From: Myxocyprinus asiaticus
Lineage: Eukaryota; Chordata; Actinopteri; Cypriniformes; Catostomidae
NCBI RefSeq assembly: GCF_019703515.2
Contig: NC_059372.1
Span: 22,147,931-22,211,930 of the forward strand
DNA: 64,000 bases
Direction: 5' to 3'
Part shown: piece after piece, positions 24,878 to 34,936 of the stretch
How positions within the stretch are numbered: position 1 is the stretch's first letter
How the letters are laid out: the number at the start of each line of letters is the position of its first letter
Notes under the pieces: model-generated
Told to the model about the DNA's origin: nothing
Databases searched by the model: none
What the model saw: only the letters and a program-made list of their open reading frames with translations
Position numbers and translations under genes: made by a program

Positions 24878-27800
24878 GTGCTCCAATGGTACTGCTGAAA
24901 TGTGTGGGCTTTCCCGCCCTCTGAGATTATATAACATATACCAGCCATGGCCAGCAGTCTCATTTAAAACAGATTTTCTGTTTCTGTGCAACGTGTGCCA
25001 TCTCTGCAGAAGGGTGGCTGAGCATTTGATCATTTTGATGTTTACAATCACTGCGTTTACTGACAAAAACATAGATTCCATTCCAGTGCTCTTAAATATT
25101 TATAAGGTCTGTCAAGTGCCAGTGGCATACTTGATGCAAATGCAACTAGCTAAATAGTGAAAGAAAAAATATTGTTTGCATGTAGCACAAGATCTGTCTT
25201 ATCTATTGAAGGTTAAATTGATTTATCAAAAATATGCATTAATGCACACTGGGTGGGGTTTAGCAGTAGTCTGTAGAACTTTGTAGTAGCTTCAAGTTAG
25301 ATTGTTTTAGGGTGGCAACAACTAATCAATAAAATTGAAAATGGTCAACAATAAATTTTATTCTCGATTAATCAGGTCTTTTGGCTATGCATGGAGATAC
25401 TCAATAAGTGATGTCACTTTACAGTGATGACTTTTTTTTTTTTTTTTAAATGGTAAAAGCACATTTGATAAAAAAAAAACGTGCATGCGTCTCAACCAAA
25501 CAGAGTACAATAAAGAAACGGAGCACAATAATAATTAAAGGTGTACTCCGTTGTTTTTTCCTTATGAAAATTGTTTTACTCCTAAGGAAATTAATTGTAA
25601 TTTTTAGTGCAATTTTAACTAAACAAAAATTTACTAAAATGAAAATTACATTTATGTTTTGAATTAACTACATTTAATTTAAATCCAACAAATAATGCAA
25701 GTAACAATATTTTATGAGAAGAGTAGTACAGGAATATATGATATAATACAACATACAGGAAATGTTTATTTTTATTTGATTAATTGAAGAAAGTGTCAAA
25801 AGATTAATCGATATATCAAAATAGTTATTAGTAGCAGACATAGATTGTTTTGTAAAACAATCACCAGGAACCTTGTTATTATATCTAACTCAGTTGAGGA
25901 AGGTAGAAAATTAAAAAAATATATTTTATTGTGTTGTCCTTCAAACAGATCAGGTAAATAATAACTCGCCTCGGAAACCTGGAAGTCGGAACATCTTCAA
26001 AAAGCTAATCTGTTGCCTTCGACCTCAAGATGCCCAGCTGCCAACATCACCTACCCATGATGCCTTACTATCACCTGAGGACAATGGGATCATTGCTGAA
26101 GTATTAAATTATTTATCTTTAATTACCATTGAATCAATTTTTTGTGTAATTTTGTTGTTTTATATCCTTAAAAATATATAAAAAGACATTTCTAAAGATT
26201 ACTAGATTTATGTATTTATGTCATTTGTATAAAGAGTTGGACTAGCTAACAATAGCTACCTCCAGTGTAAAAATGTTTTGTCTGCTAACTTTATGTGGTA
26301 ACATCTAAATTAACTGGTCTAAAATATATCTAATATGAATAAACCAGAATATTTTAGGCTGTACCAGCAAAAGTCATTTTTAAGGGCTAGATCATGTAGA
26401 AATAACTGGCAGCTCCTTACAACTGACCTGTTTAACTTTGAACCATTTAACCTTTTAGTGTAAACAAAACAAAAAATAATAAATTTCTAGCTGCATCCAA
26501 TACATTCAATTTAGCTGCAAGTAGACTGAATAATACATTGAGCATGAAACATTTTCATGCTTGGGCTCCTGTTCAGCATTTGTTCTACATTGTAAGCCAC
26601 TGCATTGTCCTGCCCAGTGGAATGAATGTGATGAAATCTTTGGGTATAGGAATGAAAAAGATACATATAAAAACGAAAGAATTCCCCTCTGATTTCTTCT
26701 GAAATCAAATATACAATGAACAGACAATAATGCCTTAAAGTATTGTTTTTCTCCTGTCAGTCATAAGCTGTTTGATCACGAGTTTCAAGCTCACATGGTT
26801 AGGAAATAATAAAAACATGATTTGTGGTAACACATAAACTTACCTGAAGAGTTATGGTATCATCTCCAGATTCCAGGGGAGTGTCTTCTGCCAGCAGTGA
26901 CCTCTCAGGACCAGGGGAAGATCTGTGTGGTTATAGATCTGGATGAAACACTGGTGCATAGCTCCTTTAAGGTACGCCCAGTTGAGCATTAAACATTGCA
27001 TGAGATTGCATACTCATTTAAATGGGTCTCTGAAGCAAATGGCTAATGAACTAGATATATTGTCTGTAAATAAATTAAGCTACATGTAGCAGTTTTAATA
27101 CTTTGTAAATCGACATAAAATCACAGGATACATAGTAAGATCATATTAAAATATAAATATTAAAACAGTTCATATAATATTCACATTTAACAGCATTGTT
27201 AATATGTAATATATTAAGTTATATATTGTGTTTTTTAGCCAATAAGCAATGCAGATTTCATTGTGCCTGTGGAGATTGAGGGGACAACACATCAGGTGAG
27301 ATCAGATTAATATTTGTATATGTGAGAAACACTGGTAATCCCACTGGTTAGCCAGTGCACTGGTGTTTTTCATTGACTTGCATGTGCGCTGTGCCTGAGG
27401 AAAGAGTGCGGATGTTTTTTCCCAATGAAAAATGAGTGATGAGCACCCTCTGCTGGACTGATGTGAGAAGAGAGCTTTGGCTGTGGCTGAGGATTGTGAT
27501 GTCATGTACACAAGTAATCACAGAAGACATTTGCCAGTGCTTAGATTTTTTTATCACACTGAGCTTGCATCTTTCTTTAAACATTTCTTAGTCCTTTGTG
27601 GTTGTCCTCTTTCTAACTTTCCACCTGCATTTGGCCTTTGCCTGGTTCAAGTAATCCAGGATAGGTTAGTTCCCACTAGTACGACCTATTCTCGATTACT
27701 TGTTTCAGGAGGAGGCTACCAGCAACGGAACTATAAGCACCACAGTGCACTACAGAACATTTTGTGGTGTTGTTTGTTATTTACGTTCTCAAATCAAATA

Positions 27801-29689
27801 ATTTTAAGACTACTTTTAGCAGTGAACTTTACATCTAATATATCTGTGATGTCAACTATCTCAACCACTGACAAAAAACATTTGTGTTTTAGGTGTACGT
27901 GTTAAAGAGGCCATATGTGGATGAGTTTCTCCGGAGGATGGGAGAACTGTTTGAATGTGTTTTGTTCACTGCAAGCCTTGCTAAGGTATCAATTTAAAAT
28001 AATTCGACAAGATGGTAGAACATTAAGAATTTCTAGAGATACCTTACAAAAAGCAGATGTTTTAGCAGGGTTCCCACAGTCATGGATAAGCTGTAAATAT
28101 GAAGGAATTTGAAAAGTTTGATTTCCTGACCTGGAAAAATCATGGAAATAAAAATAGTAAAATTTAAAAAATACATGAACATTTCAGTTGTTCATAGATG
28201 TATACTAGATATGCTTAGCTTTAAAATATTTCATTAGCTAAGTATCACTTTTTGTGAGTGCAATAGCTAAAAATTCTTACTCAGTAATCACAAGCGACTG
28301 TAAAAGTCCTGGTAAAATCATGGTAGTTCATTGGTCTGGGAACCCTGTTTTAGTGAATTATACCCTGGTAGTTTTGCTTATCCCAGCTTTCTAATGTTTG
28401 TTCTAATCCTGTATCAATCCAAACTTGCAGATCCATTGCCGTTTTCTAAGTCCATCCCTCCTTCTCGTCTATCCTTTTTTTTATCCCTCTGGTAGTATGC
28501 AGACCCAGTGACTGACCTGCTTGATAAGTGTGGTGTATTCCGGGCACGGCTGTTCCGGGAATCTTGTGTGTTCTATCAAGGCTGCTATGTTAAAGACCTG
28601 AGTCGTCTCGGCCGTGAGCTCCACAAAACCCTGATCCTGGACAACTCCCCTGCCTCCTACATCTTCCACCCTGAGAATGCTGTGGGTTTCATTTTCTTGC
28701 TTTCATTACCCTGCACTTGGCTTCTTGATTCATTTTCTTGCCATTTTACATACATTTAATGTTTCATGCATCCACTTACTGTGTACAGAATTGGGCAGTT
28801 TAAGACTTATTTAGTTGTATTGGGCATAATATATACACTCACTGAGACAAGGAACACTTGTACACCTGCTTATTCATGCGATTATCTAATCAGCCAATCG
28901 TGTGGCAGTTGTGCAATGCATAAAATCATGCAGATACAGATCAGGAGCTTCAGATAATGTTCACATCAACCATCAGAATGGGGAAAAACTTTGATCTCAA
29001 TGATTTCGACCGTGACATGATTGGTCTGGTTTGAGTATTTCTTTTTTTGGTAGCTTCTTGGTTACTAATCAAATAAGCAAATTTGTGACATTGACCATAT
29101 TAACTCCTTTGTACAAAAGGATTATGCTGGGATAACATGGATCATCTGGTTTTGCACAAACTTGTGTAGCCCATGCCAGCTCTAGTGCATAGTGTTATCA
29201 AAGCAAAAGGGAGACATACATTAAATGTTAAAGTAATATTCCAGGTTCAATACAATTTAAGCTCAATCTACAGCATTTGTGGCATAATGTTGATTGCCAT
29301 GAAAAAATAAATATTTTCGATTTGTCCCTTTTCTTTAAAAAGAGCAAAAATTTCAGGGCCAATCCGTACACATTAAAATACTCAATGTTTCAAAAGTATA
29401 GCCACAAAATGTAAACAGTATGTGCAATAACATGAGTTTAGTGTGGAAAAATCGCTTGTTAAGCTTTCTGGGTAAAGTTATATTTTACATCTTCGTTGCC
29501 ATGACAACATAATGCTGTACACCCTGTAATCCCAGTAAAAGTCGATTTAAGCAACTTTACAGCTCAAATAATACCAGTTTCATATGAAAGTGCTTTTATA
29601 AAATTTCAAGCTTCACATTTCTGCCTTTAAACCCTCCAAAAATTGGCCCCATTCTCTCCAATTGAAAGTGTCTCACTGTAACCTCAATT

Positions 29690-29725
<36 letters not shown>

Positions 29726-30217
29726 TTATTTAAGAAAATGAGGGACGAGTCAAAATAATTTTTTTGTGGTAAACAACATTATGCCACAAATGTTTTCGAT
29801 TAAGCTCAACTGACATTGAACTGGAACTTTTCACTTAAATGGTTGTACTGATAATATAATTTGTAATAAAGCAAACGGTATTAAATTAGAAAAAATGAAA
29901 ATTTTTCAATTTTCACCAGTTAACACAGACTTTTGTACCCAACTGTATGTAACAATGTAATATGAATGTCCCACCCCCTTAAAATATATACAGTAGGTTA
30001 CACTTTATATCCTTAATACACTTATATTTTTATAATGACATGTATTTTGTTTGTAATGCTGACTATAAGAGGACCTCTGTGTCTTTTACAGGTTCCTGTA
30101 ATGTCCTGGTTTGATGATTCAGAGGACACTGAGCTGCTGCACCTCATCCCAGTATTTGAAGAGTTAAGTCAGGCTGAAGATGTCTATAGCAGACTAGAAC
30201 AACTCAGGGTTCCATAA
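16825..30217 (+). CDS. ctdsp2: CTD small phosphatase 2 (RNA polymerase II C-terminal domain phosphatase, SCP2)
   Basis: Seven coding exons: 16825-16885, 25949-26100, 26870-26971, 27239-27295, 27893-27985, 28496-28681, 30092-30217. They join in frame to 258 aa. The start is MESSIITQ, matching the CTDSP2 N-terminus. A basic, Cys-containing patch (NIFKKLICC, near residues 32-40) precedes the FCP/HAD phosphatase domain. The catalytic DLDET is at 94-98 (nucleophile Asp94, general acid Asp96) and the ILDN motif at 202-205. The protein ends in LRVP, as CTDSP2 ends in LRAP. The family dephosphorylates Ser5 of the Pol II CTD tail and serves REST-dependent silencing of neuronal genes. Human CTDSP2 is 271 aa; the 13-residue difference equals one small exon not found between 26101 and 26869. 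Intron 4 hosts miR-26b. CTDSP1 and CTDSPL fit less well at both ends. Confidence 0.95.
17011..17111. repeat. Near-perfect 101-bp palindrome in ctdsp2 intron 1
   Basis: The left arm is 17011-17054 and the right arm 17068-17111. The arms are 44 bp each and complementary at 41 positions, around a 13-base loop. The arms begin GTGATATT and end GAATTC at the loop. It lies 125 bp downstream of the first coding exon and 10 bp before a (TA)n tract. It encodes nothing. It could be a very short MITE, or the trace of a template-switch or fold-back event. Confidence 0.85.
17121..17208. repeat. (TA)n followed by (GT)n microsatellite
   Basis: About 33 TA units followed by about eight GT units, directly after the palindrome. 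Simple sequence in ctdsp2 intron 1. Confidence 0.95.
17690..17870. other. CpG-rich segment in ctdsp2 intron 1
   Basis: A short CpG- and GC-rich stretch (about 17700-17825), followed by a T-rich tract. It may be the downstream shoulder of the ctdsp2 CpG island or an intronic regulatory element. No motif is assigned. Confidence 0.3.
19074..20297. mobile_element. Inverted-repeat DNA element, hAT-like
   Basis: The left end TAGTGTTGTCACGATACCAG and right end TTTGACACCACTA are imperfect inverses. GGTACC-rich blocks sit just inside both ends (about 19109 and 20266). There is no transposase. The flanking 8-mers are not clearly identical, so superfamily and exact ends are uncertain. Confidence 0.45.
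20318..21540. mobile_element. Decayed PIF/Harbinger-like element
   Basis: The right end (GATGCTTTTGGGAAACGAGGCCC, near 21515-21537) is the inverse of a cyprinid element end. The left end at about 20325, GGGCTGCATTTTCCAATAAC, mirrors it imperfectly. Broken frames inside (20650-21110) give no clean transposase. The terminal sequence suggests PIF/Harbinger, but that rests on memory of family ends and not on a recognised protein. Confidence 0.35.
21691..22003. mobile_element. TTAA-ended MITE (313 bp)
   Basis: It begins TTAAACCTGAAGTATGT and ends with the exact inverse ACATACTTCAGGTTTAA. It is non-coding. A diverged relative, with the shared core ATGCAGAGACAACTATAAG, lies at 61845-62245. Confidence 0.75.
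22489..22642 (+). other. Candidate cryptic or poison exon in ctdsp2 intron 1
   Basis: This 154-bp stretch is preceded by TTTTTCATTAG and followed by GTATGT, so it looks like an exon. In the phase left by exon 1 it reaches a stop (TAA) after five full codons. If spliced in, it would truncate the protein. The alternative open frame through it matches no protein known to me. It may be chance. Confidence 0.2.
23737..24772. mobile_element. DNA element with long (~120 bp) terminal inverted repeats
   Basis: The left block 23737-23870 starts ATGGAGGACCGAACGTGACA. The right block 24655-24772 is its inverse, ending TGTCAAATTCGGACCTCCAT. The shared words TTGCAAAGAAATG and AAATAAATAAATAAATG run in mirror order. 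About 1 kb, non-coding, AT-rich, in ctdsp2 intron 1. Superfamily unassigned. Confidence 0.65.
24838..24877. repeat. (GT)n microsatellite
   Basis: About 20 GT units in ctdsp2 intron 1. The open frames across it on both strands are simple-sequence artefacts. Confidence 0.9.
27631..27720 (+). ncRNA. mir26b: miR-26b precursor hairpin in ctdsp2 intron 4
   Basis: The 5' arm at 27646-27667 reads as the 22-nt miR-26 guide; its last two bases TT match the fish miR-26b form and not miR-26a (CT). The seed TCAAGTA is intact. The 3' arm (27685-27706, beginning CCTATTCTCGATTACTTG) is the complementary star strand, with a 17-base loop between them. It lies between coding exons ending at 27295 and starting at 27893, on the host strand. 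This matches the known residence of miR-26 genes in introns of CTDSP-family genes. The microRNA is probably processed from the ctdsp2 intron and can repress its own host. Confidence 0.95.
28833..29040. mobile_element. 5' fragment of a Tc1-like element
   Basis: ACACTCACTGAGACAAGGAA starts a sequence near-identical to the first ~200 bp of the element at 35671-36197 (shared CAGCCAATC, GTGGCAG, GCATAAAATCATGCAGATAC). It breaks off at about 29040 with no right end. It lies in the last ctdsp2 intron, after the exon ending at 28681. Confidence 0.7.
29228..29838. mobile_element. TTAA-ended MITE in last ctdsp2 intron
   Basis: The left end TTAAAGTAATATTCCAGGTT is mirrored at the right by GAACTGGAACTTTTCACTTAA. 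Just inside, GCATTTGTGGCATAATGTTG and AACATTATGCCACAAATG are also inverse. A (T)n run of about 28 sits at 29696-29723. Non-coding, 611 bp. Confidence 0.75.
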
Positions 30218-31535
30218 TCCCTACAACTGCCAGACCACAGCAAACCTAGATCTTGCAATGCACTGACTGCCAATCACATGCAAGCGGCTCATATGACAGA
30301 AGGCTCCGCCCTCTGACCTAAAAACATAAACAAGTATTCTACTGAACAGAGAGAAATGTGTGTTCTACTATGGATTACACTTACTTGGATGATATTCTGG
30401 TCAGAGACCAACTGTCTCAGTCATAGAGCTTGCTTTTTGCAATAACAATTTACAAATTTTGTATTATCATCATTATTATTATTATTATTTACTATTTTAT
30501 GAGTATTTTTTTACATTTATAATGCCATCTTTTGGGAGATTTAAACAGATGCTGTTAAACAGGACAATACACAGGGTCTAATCAAGTCATTAACAAACAG
30601 TGCAGCTGAAGTCAATGCATTATGGCATACAGCTGTAATGTAAGCACAATATACCTTCAGGCCAGTGTCTCTATGCAAGCTCTACCTGAACACACTCTCA
30701 CATCACATGTTAATTTACATCATGAATTCATAACTATACTTACAATATTTAAAGGAAAACTGGTGTTTCTAATGTATTCCAGACATAAGCAAAATGCCAC
30801 AAAAATTGTGAAATGGCATAAATGGAATACATCTTATATTTGTCCAACATGCTATGCATTCTTTTTTATAAATGCTAATGTGACACCAAGGACCAATACA
30901 ACCTTGTTTTTGGTAACAGTTCTATTACTTTACAAAAGCCTTGTTTAAGCGTAAGTCAGTTGAGTAAATAGCTGAGGTGTATGAACATGTTTTAATTATT
31001 TTATGAAATTCCTGTTTTCAACACTGTTTCATGTGAATTACAACCACATACTGTTAATTTAATTTGACACTTCCTGTATTCATCTTTAAGTGGCCTTATA
31101 TCTGCTTCAGGTGTACATAATGAAAGAAGTTGTTTTGATACTTGCGGGGCAGAATTAACCACATAGAATGAACCAAAGATATTTATTTTGTTCAGTTCAC
31201 TTCTAACTCTCTGAGGGTTTACACCATGCTGTATTTATGCAGACAACTACTTGCTGTCCACCATATATGTGTATATTTGGTTTAACTTGAATTTAAAATC
31301 TTTATATGATACTGTTATCATATCTGGCATAGACCAGACATTCCAGCTCTTTATTTCAATCTTGTAATATTATTTAAACATGATCATTTCTATAAGTTGT
31401 TTTCATTGTAGCAAAAGCATCCAAAATGGCCATGTTTTTTTTTTATTTTTTTTTTATATATAAACACAAAGGGTGGTATTTTGCCTTTATGATAAAAAAT
31501 CAACATGCCCTGAATAAAGTTTGTGCTATTTAATA
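30218..31535 (+). promoter_or_regulatory. ctdsp2: ctdsp2 3'UTR with miR-26 seed match
   Basis: Non-coding sequence after the stop at 30215-30217. The polyadenylation signal AATAAA is at 31513-31518. One 7-mer match to the miR-26 seed (ACTTGAA) lies at 31285-31291. Partial TACTTG matches (offset six-mers) lie at 30382-30387, 31139-31144 and 31248-31253. Feedback of zebrafish miR-26b on ctdsp2 has been reported, so these sites are candidates for that circuit; which are used cannot be told from sequence. Confidence 0.6.
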
Positions 31536-31790
31536 TTTTTGACTTCTGAATTGCAGACAATATTTTGTTTTCCCCCAAATAGGAATATAAAATTGCTAGG
31601 GCATTAATATTCATCTTACATACTGTATACAGGACTACACAATTCTAAGGTATAGCATGTGTTAAAATATGGTTATTAAAATAACTTCTAATCCAGTGTA
31701 ATGTTCAGAGTCAAGCAAGTCAGTTTTAGGTTGATCCCTACTAAAAAAAAAAAAAAATGTAAGTGTATAACTGTGGCACTATGTAATTTT

Positions 31791-31821
<31 letters not shown>

Positions 31822-33600
31822 GAGCATCTCTACCAGCCTGACATTGGTTCAATCAATAGCTTTACTTTTTTTATGAAAAAATAACCTATAAAGTAAAAAC
31901 CTACAAATAATAGGTGATTAATTATTAATATCAGAATATTATGAAACTTTCAGATATCACAGAACCACATATATTGCAAGTAGTCTTAAATCTTACTTTA
32001 GATGACTAACTTGTTCATCCTTTATATTTACCACTAGTGGCACTGGAATCCATCTTAACAAAACTACAGGTACAAAAACTGCCACATATTTTATAATAAA
32101 CCACAAAAATAAATACTTAAAAGGTTTTATTGAGCTGCATGAGTGATGGCGATTGCTTAAAAAGGAGATTATGAGAACACATTTATGGCTTTTGCAGGAC
32201 AGAGTGAAAACAAAGAAAATCAGCACCTTACAGTATATAAACCTTTTACAGATATATTAACAACATCGTTATTTCTTTTGTAAACATACCAAACTAATAA
32301 AATATTCCTGACAATTACAACAACGCGTAAATAACAATAGTTCAAATGGCAGGCAAATTATGGATCTAACATAGTAACAAACTACTTTAAAAAAAATCAT
32401 TAGAGGGTTTTGTGACAAAACAGTGTCGTGCTTAAAAGATGGAGCAGGACTACAAAGTTTATTCCTCTCTACAAAAATGGTACATTATATATGGGCCTGG
32501 AGAGACTGCTGGAGGACAGTACACATGTTTGGGAATGTTTCTGATTGGTCTTTTGCTATGGTTGATTTATTAAAAAGAGGTCAGCACATATTAGAAAGGA
32601 TTTGGGCTTATATACTAACCTATGGCTTTTTGTGCAACCACTTGAAAATGCAAGGCATTTGTTATTATAAATTTTTTGCCTATAATCCCTTTTGCAGGAT
32701 TAGCATTGTCAAAAACATGCATTGCTACACCTTGACTTGCATTGCACCAAAATGTTTTAGGTTGAAAAAATATGGGTTTGTGGAAAAACGAGCATTTCCC
32801 AACGAAAATCTCTTGAAACTTGGCCCAGAGTAGGATCATTTCTAACAGCTTGTGAAAAGATGTGTAAGGCAGAGACAGAATAATTACATCAACAAAAATA
32901 GTAAATGACTTATCAGCCTAGTATTCAAAATTCACAAGGAATGGTTTGATGATTATTTGCACATTTTTGTTTTCTACTACTTGGCTGTGGTCAAACTTAG
33001 GAAAGTCCTGTGAAATTTTAATTTTGTATAAAAATGTCAGTGATTGTAAGCAGGGTGATCCAATAGCACAGTTCAAAATTAGGTCATGAATTCATGAGTC
33101 AAAAGTTTTTAAAAAATCCTTGCATAAACATAACAAATAAGCCATGGCCAAATTTGAGTAACAAACTAAAATATAGACACCAAGAGAGACAAACATATAA
33201 AGTCAGGCACGGTACATGTTTTAAAAGAACTTAAAAGTAGTAACCAATAAAACGTGGTCTTGTCTTACCACACTATTCAAAGAAATCAAATAAATAAACT
33301 GTGGAACACTGTAGCTCAGTCTTGCATGGATAGCATTTATGTTGCTGCTACAAGTTTTTTTTTTTAAACACAATGAATCAAACAAATCTCTATGCATGAA
33401 GTTTTATACAAAGGCATTTTTTTATTTTCATGAAATAAGCATATTAAATTAATTGAAAATCACATATATTAACATTCACTTTCCAATAACTTTACACAAA
33501 TTTGACCAAAGAATGTGCACTGATGTTGCATGAGAATAGCAGAACATTCTGTGAGATTAAAAACTGGAAGACTGTTGCAATGGACTCAGAGCTTTCACCT
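31536..33600. other. Convergent intergenic region between ctdsp2 and nckap5l
   Basis: No coding exon is recognised. Several TTTATT words (minus-strand AATAAA), for example near 32124, could end the nckap5l message, which would have a 3'UTR of 1-3 kb. Poly(A)/poly(T) runs lie at about 31436, 31742 and 31790. Confidence 0.4.
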
Positions 33601-34605
33601 TTAAAGTTAATTTAAACCCAAAAATAAAAAATAAAATCTGTCATCACTCACCCTCTTATTGAACACGCTTACATGCACTTAAGAAAGCGGTTTATTCCAG
33701 GATTTTTGCAGAAAGGGGCATTCTGAAACGTCATATAAACGAGAACGTCGATTTCTTTATGCCGTTTAATGATTAAGAGAAAGCAGTTTAACACACCTAG
33801 GTTTCTACCAGAGAACGCAGCTTATGTGGCCATGTAAACACATATCTAATGGGTTTTTGAAGAGTGCGCATGTGCGTGGAAAAGACCGAATAACAAACGT
33901 TATAGGATGGAATCCAACAACAAGACAACAAAACATTTCTGGGAGTACAGCAGGGAAAGCACACACAATAAAATATACCCATTTATACACACCAATGTAA
34001 AATATTGACTGTCCCTCACGTTCGCGTATATGCGCTCGTACATCGAGGCAATCCCGGAGTTTTACGTAAAGGGAAACCCCACTATTGAAGTGTAATTCCA
34101 CTGCAGGTCGTGATAGAGAATTAAGGAAACAAACACAGCAACAGCTCTGGAATATCTGGAAATAAAGTGAAGCTACAGAGCATAAAATAGTGAAGTCTTT
34201 TTCGGATACCATGTTTGTTATTTGCACAAGCATCACGGGGAAAATTACGTTGCTATGGAGAAAGCTGCTTACTGACCGAGCCGCGTGTATACGGAAGTAA
34301 TGAGTACACCGCTTAAACCATGTATGTAAACCGGAACACTGCTTTCTTTGCAATAACCTGCTTTCTGATGTCCATGTAAACGTAGTCTTTGTTCCAAACC
34401 TGTATGACTTACTTTCATGGGACACAGAAGGAGATTTTAGGCAATATGTTATGTTATCTCAGCCACCATTCACTTTAATTGCAATTTTTTCGATAAAATA
34501 AAAGTGAATGGTGACTGAGGCTAAAAGAAAAGTCATACAAGTTCAGAACATGAAGGTAAGGTAATGATTAACAAATTTTCATTTTTGGATGAACTATTCC
34601 TTTAA
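33601..34605. mobile_element. Angel-like element interrupted by a second inverted-repeat element
   Basis: The outer element begins TTAAAGTTAATTTAAACCC and ends GGATGAACTATTCCTTTAA. Inside, a 719-bp element at 33665-34383 has ends ACGCTTACATGCACTTAAG and TGATGTCCATGTAAACGT, imperfect inverses followed by AGAAAGCGG/CCTGCTTTCT. The nest lies 3' of the nckap5l stop and may be in its 3'UTR. The 206-codon minus frame across it matches no protein. Confidence 0.65.
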
Positions 34606-34936
34606 CAATAATATGATATCAACATCACTACTTGGCTACTAGAAACACAGAACACGAATGAGGTGACAGAGTTGTTATAATGGTTTAAAAATGACATCAG
34701 AACAAACACACTGTAAAAGTCCTTCTTCCATCCATCAGGTAACTGAGATACAAACATGGGTATCTTGTGAACAGGAGTAACATTTTGTGTGAGTTTTATT
34801 TCGGGTCAAAAAAATGGGTTATCCCATAAGCATCCTCCTCCTAAAATGTCTGAAGCATAAGAAGTATCATGAGAATCGGGGTTACAATAAAAGGTTGGTA
34901 CCTGGTTATCATTCAGTCCTAACTTCTAAAACCATG

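Noticed and set aside
27477..27905. 142-codon frame in ctdsp2 intron 4
   Set aside because: It runs over the miR-26b hairpin and into the true exon in the wrong frame.
33805..34425. 206-codon frame on minus
   Set aside because: It coincides with a repeat nested in an Angel-like element, and no protein similarity is recognised.
34795..34801. AATAAA on minus 135 bases after the nckap5l stop
   Set aside because: Possible, but a 3'UTR this short is unusual for such a gene and other signals lie further on, so it is not called as the end.
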